A stretch of 64,000 nt of DNA from contig OZ025248.1 of NCBI GenBank assembly GCA_964019135.1, positions 68,516,119 to 68,580,118 of the forward strand. The letters run 5' to 3'. This stretch comes from Arenicola marina (lineage: Eukaryota; Annelida; Polychaeta; Arenicolidae). Below the pieces are notes generated by a model. That model saw only the letters and a list, made by a program, of their open reading frames with translations, did no database searches and had not been told where the DNA came from. Shown here in pieces: positions 59,179-64,000 of this stretch (position 1 is the first letter of the stretch; the number at the start of each line of letters is the position of its first letter). The position numbers and the translations under genes were made by a program.

Positions 59179-61305
59179 GGCCTGCCAGGCCCAGTCTGCC
59201 CAACATGTACAGAGATATACAGGCGCTCGACGTGGCTAGACTGAGTAAACCACATGGCGGAATATCGAAAAACTCGTTGCTAAGTTAGAGAGACTCTCCA
59301 CGGCCGAAAAAACTAACATTGGCCAATGACGCGCGCCGTTATTATGTGGCACTTGAATGAGAGGCTGTGGGACATCGACAATGGCGGCTCCCCACTGCAC
59401 TATAATGACTGCCAAGGCCTGTCTGCGCCCGCCACGACCCACACAGAACGCCCTATTTATGTGATCACGCACGCCAGTCTCCGCATGTGGAACACAAGTC
59501 CTGCAGAACGACTCTATTACATGTGAGGAGTCCACCAGCACCAGAACATAGCGCCCGTCCAACAGCAAAGGGGATGACATGGGTTGGAGGGCGGCATGCA
59601 TGACCTAGGTGGTGGGTGTGTTAAAGGATGAGGATTAAACCTCTGTTAGTCAAATCGTGACAATGGAAAGGGTCAAGGTAGAAAAGCCATGTCTCCGGGA
59701 GTAGCCCCCATTTTTTTTACGAAGAAAGGCATAGGATCTTCATCAACAGCAGGACATCTGCACAAGTGGGGTTCGATCTACACCCCGGCCGCTCGGGCTG
59801 GGCTAGCCGACAATAGCGCTCTACCCACTAGGCCATGGCGGTCACGCCGTGTCATTGTCGACCTAATGCTGCACATAACAGAGGTTGGGCGTGGCGCGGC
59901 CCTCCCGCGCAGCCAGTGCCAGCACCAGCTGGCGGTACGTGCATCGGGACACGGGCTCCTGTCCAATCAAATCCAGATTGTAACATGCCAGTATAACAGG
60001 CGGTAACCAGCCCGGATAGCCTGTAGTCCCTCCACACGACCAGAGACCTGGCCAGTTTCCAGAGCCCCCCCCCCCCCCCCCACCACTCCCCCTTTTTTCA
60101 CAAATAATAGCGACACTACTTACGCGATAAACGCTGCTGTAAATTATCTTTGGCGATAAATATTACTTTGAAGGTCGAGCGTCTAAAATTGAGCCCTTGG
60201 CGATAATAGGTGATTATCGTCATGCAGTGTTCTGTGGCAACGAAGTGACCATTAACATCAAGGTTGTTACCATATAAAAAAATATTGTTTCGTCGGTTTT
60301 GCGACGGACTTCTTTGACTGGTGCCACCAGCTGACATCACCCAGCTGAGCCACAAGCGTCACTCCCTGAGGGCCAAGGCACAACGACAGAGCCTAGATAC
60401 CGGTACACGTTCCTTGGCTCTTCCAGCATCCTATGTTACTGCGAGGCTTTGGCACACAGGGCACTTTCTCGCAGCGAGCGCGTAGGTATGCGAAGAATGC
60501 AATACTACAGGTTACGTGCACGCGGCATTCCACGCTCGCTGAGGCTAATGCTCCTGGCGACCGACGGTCTGAGAAGCCACCCCCTCCCCCTGCCGTTGTG
60601 CACCAGTACACTCTCCGGGCCTCCTCTGGTTGTCTGCTGGAGTCCACGCAGAACGCCCAGTCAACCTCGCCAGCCGCTTAGTGTGAAGCAAACTGGCGTT
60701 AACCTAGTTCTCACGGCAGCGACATGCGCGAGTAGACGACAACAGTGGTGGAGACCCCCACAACACCCCAACGCCGCTACGTCAGAGAGCGTCTGACACC
60801 ACAGAGACTGTCCGCCCCAACTTATTTTTCCAGGTTCATGCGGTCCGAGCTAGAATCTGTTATCATAATCACACATAAACTGCAATTGACGTTAAGTACG
60901 AAGAAGTGGCCATTTATGCAGGAGTTTTATTGTATCATCATGTATTGTTGATAGCGGATAGTCGAAGTTTTTTAAAATAAATAATGTTAACAAGGAACTG
61001 TCGCCCCCTGCGCACTGACCCGTCCCGGGGAAGGTGACCGCTACCCTGGTTCCCGCGGTGCGCTAGTCACGACGCTCTCGTCTTTTACAGCGGTGTTCAA
61101 TAAATACAGACTGTTTATGTCCACGTGGGCCTGCAGAGGGCTGGTGCAACGACATAATAGTACACTAAACTGCGGGTTGCAGCGTCCGCGGAGGACTGGC
61201 CGCCGAGCACCGGGCGGAGGGAGGCTGCACCGGGCGGAGGGCGGACCACGTGCGGAGGTCGCCCAGTGCCGCGGGGCTGCCGACACGCGGGGCGTGTGCC
61301 AGGGA
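59179..61305. other. Intergenic stretch, no gene recognised
   Basis: Unique DNA apart from the tRNA-like segment near 59767 and a C-run at 60067-60083. Short frames at 59236-59601 (minus) and 60433-60796 (plus) show no recognisable domain. Confidence 0.5.
59765..59845 (-). other. tRNA-derived SINE or tRNA pseudogene
   Basis: On the minus strand an A box (tggcctagtgggtagagc, complement of 59818-59835) is followed about 40 bases later by a B box (gatcgaacccc, complement of 59768-59778). This is tRNA-like order and spacing. The T loop is enlarged (9 bases) and I cannot pair an acceptor stem, so it is unlikely to be a functional tRNA. Confidence 0.4.
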
Positions 61306-62040
61306 GACCCACAGTCCGGACGACGGGCAGGAGCAGGGCGGGGAATAGGGTGGGGGCTAGTGGCAGGAAACCCACAGTCCGGACGACGGGCAGGAGCAGG
61401 GCGGGGAATAGGGTGGGGGCTAGTGGCAGGAAACCCACAATCCGGACGACGGGCAGGAGCAGGGCGGGGAATAGGGTGGGGGCCAGTGGCAGGAGACCCA
61501 CAGTCCGGACGACGGGCAGGAGCAGGGCGGGGAATAGGGTGGGGGCTAGTGGCAGGAAACCCACAGTCCGGACGACGGGCAGGAGCAGGGCGGGGAATAG
61601 GGTGGGGGCTAGTGGCAGGAGACCCACAGTCCGGACGACGGGCAGGAGCAGGGCGGGGAATAGGGTGGGGGCTAGTGGCAGGAGACCCACAGTCTGGACG
61701 ACGGGCAGGAGCAGGACGGGGAATAGGGTGGGGGCTAGTGGCAGGAGACCCACAGTCCGGACGACGGGCAGGAGCAGGGCGGGGAATAGGGTGGGGGCTA
61801 GTGGCAGGAGACCCACAGTCTGGACGACGGGCAGGAGCAGGACGGGGAATAGGGTGGGGGCTAGTGGCAGGAGACCCACAGTCCGGACGACGGGCAGGAG
61901 CAGGACGGGGAATAGGGTGGGGGCTAGTGGCAGGGAGACCCGCAGTCTGTACGACTGGTAGGAGCAGGGCGGGGAATGGGGTGGGGGCTAGTGACAGGAG
62001 ACCCAGTCCTGACGACTGGCAGGAGCAGGGCGGGAAATGG
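61306..62040. repeat. 63-bp minisatellite, about 11-12 copies, open on both strands
   Basis: The unit is agacccacagtccggacgac plus gggcaggagcagggcgggga plus atagggtgggggctagtggc plus agg, 63 bp. Substitutions are few (agtccgg/agtctgg, agggcggg/aggacggg, gagaccc/gaaaccc). Long frames on both strands (61093-62088 plus; 61115-61879 minus) follow from a stop-free unit of 21 codons. Confidence 0.96.
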
Positions 62041-62149
62041 CAGGCAGGTAGCCACCGCCACCCCCCCCCCCAGTGCACCTGTCTATAAATATTTCCATAA
62101 ACCCTCCGCGTCGTTAGCTGAGGAAGCAGCAAATGGCTTTGAGAGGAAT

Positions 62150-63310
62150 AATCATATTGGGTGTACAACGGGGACCCCGAGAGCCATATTGGGTGTACAT
62201 CGGGGACCCCCACAGCCATATTGGGTGTACAACGGGGACCCCCAGAGCCATATTGGGTGTACAACGGGGACCCCCAGAGCCATATTGGGTGTACATCGGG
62301 GACCCCCAGAGCCATATTGGGTGTACATCGGGGACCCCCAGAGCCATATTGGGTGTACATCGGGGACCCCCAGAGCCATATTGGGTGTACATCGGGGACC
62401 CCCAGAGCCATATTGGGTGTACATCGGGAACCCCCAGAGCCATATTGGATGTACATCGGGGACCCCCACAGCCATATTGGGTGTACATCGGGGACCCCCA
62501 GAGCCATATTGGATGTACATCGGGGACCACCAGAGCCATATTGGGTGTACATCGGGGACCCCCAGAGCCATATTGGGTGTACATTGGGGACCACCAGAGC
62601 CATATTGGGTGTACATCGGGGACCACCAGAGCCATATTGGATGTACATCGGGGACCCCCACAGCCATATTGGGTGTACATCGGGGACCCCCAGAGCCATA
62701 TTGGATGTACATCGGGGACCCCCAGAGCCATATTGGGTGTACGTCGGGGACCACCAGAGCCATATTGGGTGTACATCGGGGACCACCAGAGCCACATTGG
62801 GTGTACATCGGGGACCACCAGAGCCATATTGGGTGTACATCGGGGACCACCAGAGCCACATTGGGTGTACATCGGGGACCACCAGAGCTATATTGGGTGT
62901 ACATCGGGGACCACCAGAGCCATATTGGGTGTACGTCGGGGACCACCAGAGCCATATTGGGTGTACATCGGGGACCACCAGAGCCACATTGGGTGTACAT
63001 CGGGGACCACCAGAGCCATATTGGGTGTACATCGGGGACCCCCAGACCCATATTGGGTGTACATCGGGGACCCCCACAGCCATATTGGGTGTGCATCGGG
63101 GACCACCAGAGCCATATTGGGTGTACATCGGGGACCCCCACAGCCATATTGGGTGTACATCGGGGACCCCCAGAGCCATATTGGGTGTACATCGGGGACC
63201 CCCAGAGCCATATTGGGTGTACATCGGGGACCCCCAGAACCATATTGGGTGTACATCGGGAATGGCTGGAGGCAGAGCCACATTGAGTGTACATTGGGGG
63301 TGCCCAGTCC
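62150..63310. repeat. 32-bp minisatellite, about 36 copies, open in nearly all six frames
   Basis: The unit is catattgggtgtacatcggg plus gacccccagagc, 32 bp. The commonest variants are gaccacc for gaccccc, cacagc for agagc, and ggatgt for gggtgt. All three + frames stay open across it (61976-63286, 62133-63320, 62161-63333). Two of the - frames do as well, and the third is broken only near 62880, where gagctatat creates a stop. Confidence 0.96.
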
Positions 63311-64000
63311 TATTTGGTGAACATCCGGGATGACTCTTAACAGTGCCGCTGCGTCGGCCGTCAAATTCTTACCGGGAAGAGCTCTCCCCACTGGATCGAT
63401 ACCTCCCCACGTCTGGCTGGAGCGCGCTACCAGCCTATAGCACCCGGGGGACCATGACGGCGCCATTTTACCCCACATCCTCACCCGGAGAGCCCCTCTC
63501 ATTCCAGCCTTGGTAACAACCAGCCAAAAGGGTTCGACGACCAGACAGCGCCGTCTGCAGAGGCGAGACGCACCAGACAACGCCATGTTCTTTTCCTTTC
63601 TTTGCTTTTCCACGTAGCTAGCTAGCTAGCTAGACCTCCCTGCTCGGCGGGGCCGTTTATCGGCAGCCAGTGACGCCCGCGATCCCCCATCAGACAAACT
63701 GGGTCAGTAAGCCATCCCATGCTCACTCCAGTCCCTGAACCTAAAAAAAAAGGCCTCAGCCCAAGGCGAGAAACTCGCTCATACTGCCAAAATACGTCAG
63801 CTGTACAACGGGCAGTGGTTAAGATATTTGTATATTTAGCGTAGGTGAAAGTAGATCAAAGCGCGGTCACGCTGCCGCGCTCAACCAAAGACCGTGACAG
63901 ACCGATTCCACCAGTTTTTATTAACCACCGTAAGGCGTCCCCATCGTGGTGACCCAGGAACCTTTGCCCATCGTGACGCGAGGAAAGCGGGCGGCGAGAG
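63311..64000. other. Intergenic stretch to window end, no gene recognised
   Basis: Unique sequence with a ctagctagctagctagctag tetranucleotide tract near 63616-63636 and an A-run at 63742-63750. No coding evidence beyond repeat-derived frames. Confidence 0.5.

Noticed and set aside
61041..63281. A 746-codon minus-strand frame
   Set aside because: It is the join of two satellites (32-bp and 63-bp) that are open in many frames; no recognisable protein features.

Overview
The window is nuclear DNA of an animal, most likely an aquatic invertebrate. The evidence is two spliced metazoan genes with GT-AG introns, the remains of an APE-endonuclease LINE with a Tx1-like first ORF, hAT-type miniature elements with 8-bp target duplications, and long intergenic stretches without genes. 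I cannot name the phylum from the sequence alone; lancelet, hemichordate and mollusc all remain possible. There is no sign of bacterial operons, CRISPR arrays or rRNA.

Two genes are well supported, and they converge. At 41418-43255 (+) lies a three-exon heparan sulfate 6-O-sulfotransferase (HS6ST), with a Golgi signal anchor, a PAPS loop (QKTGGT) and a second PAPS motif. At 51006-53897 (-) lies a four-coding-exon SINHCAF (FAM60A), a subunit of the SIN3-HDAC complex; its C-terminal part is much longer than in vertebrates and very acidic. About 7.75 kb of repeat-bearing intergenic DNA and probable 3' UTR separates the two stop codons. The products act in unrelated processes (Golgi glycan sulfation and nuclear deacetylation), and nothing suggests they work together.

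The rest is dominated by tandem repeats. About 30 percent of the window is minisatellite, in roughly twenty unrelated arrays: 47 bp (1-2457), 7 bp (3489-4322), 63 bp (12290-14570), 20 bp (16521-18002), 31 bp (21498-22747), about 28 bp (23711-24120), 70 bp (29311-34010), 42 bp (36356-37302), 30 bp (47816-48531), about 13-18 bp (55138-56167, beside a 200-N gap), 49 bp (56930-57560), 15 bp (58822-59178), 63 bp (61306-62040) and 32 bp (62150-63310). Nearly all the long open frames outside the two genes lie in these arrays and are products of stop-free repeat units, often open on both strands.

Mobile DNA: a decayed LINE at about 25600-29310 has an ORF1 with RRM-like, CCHC-knuckle and NADAR (YbiA-like) regions, followed by a truncated APE endonuclease. 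It is broken by frameshifts and an insertion, and cut off by the 70-bp array. Two hAT-type non-autonomous elements are delimited by terminal repeats and 8-bp duplications (38725-39401 and 37940-38002). Two dispersed repeat families each have two copies here (4651/6906 direct; 18648/44435 inverted).

The points most worth a second look are the NADAR-bearing LINE, the HS6ST start codon that sits inside the last unit of a 15-bp array, the duplicated splice acceptor in SINHCAF, and the 20-bp array that places E-box-like cores two helical turns apart.
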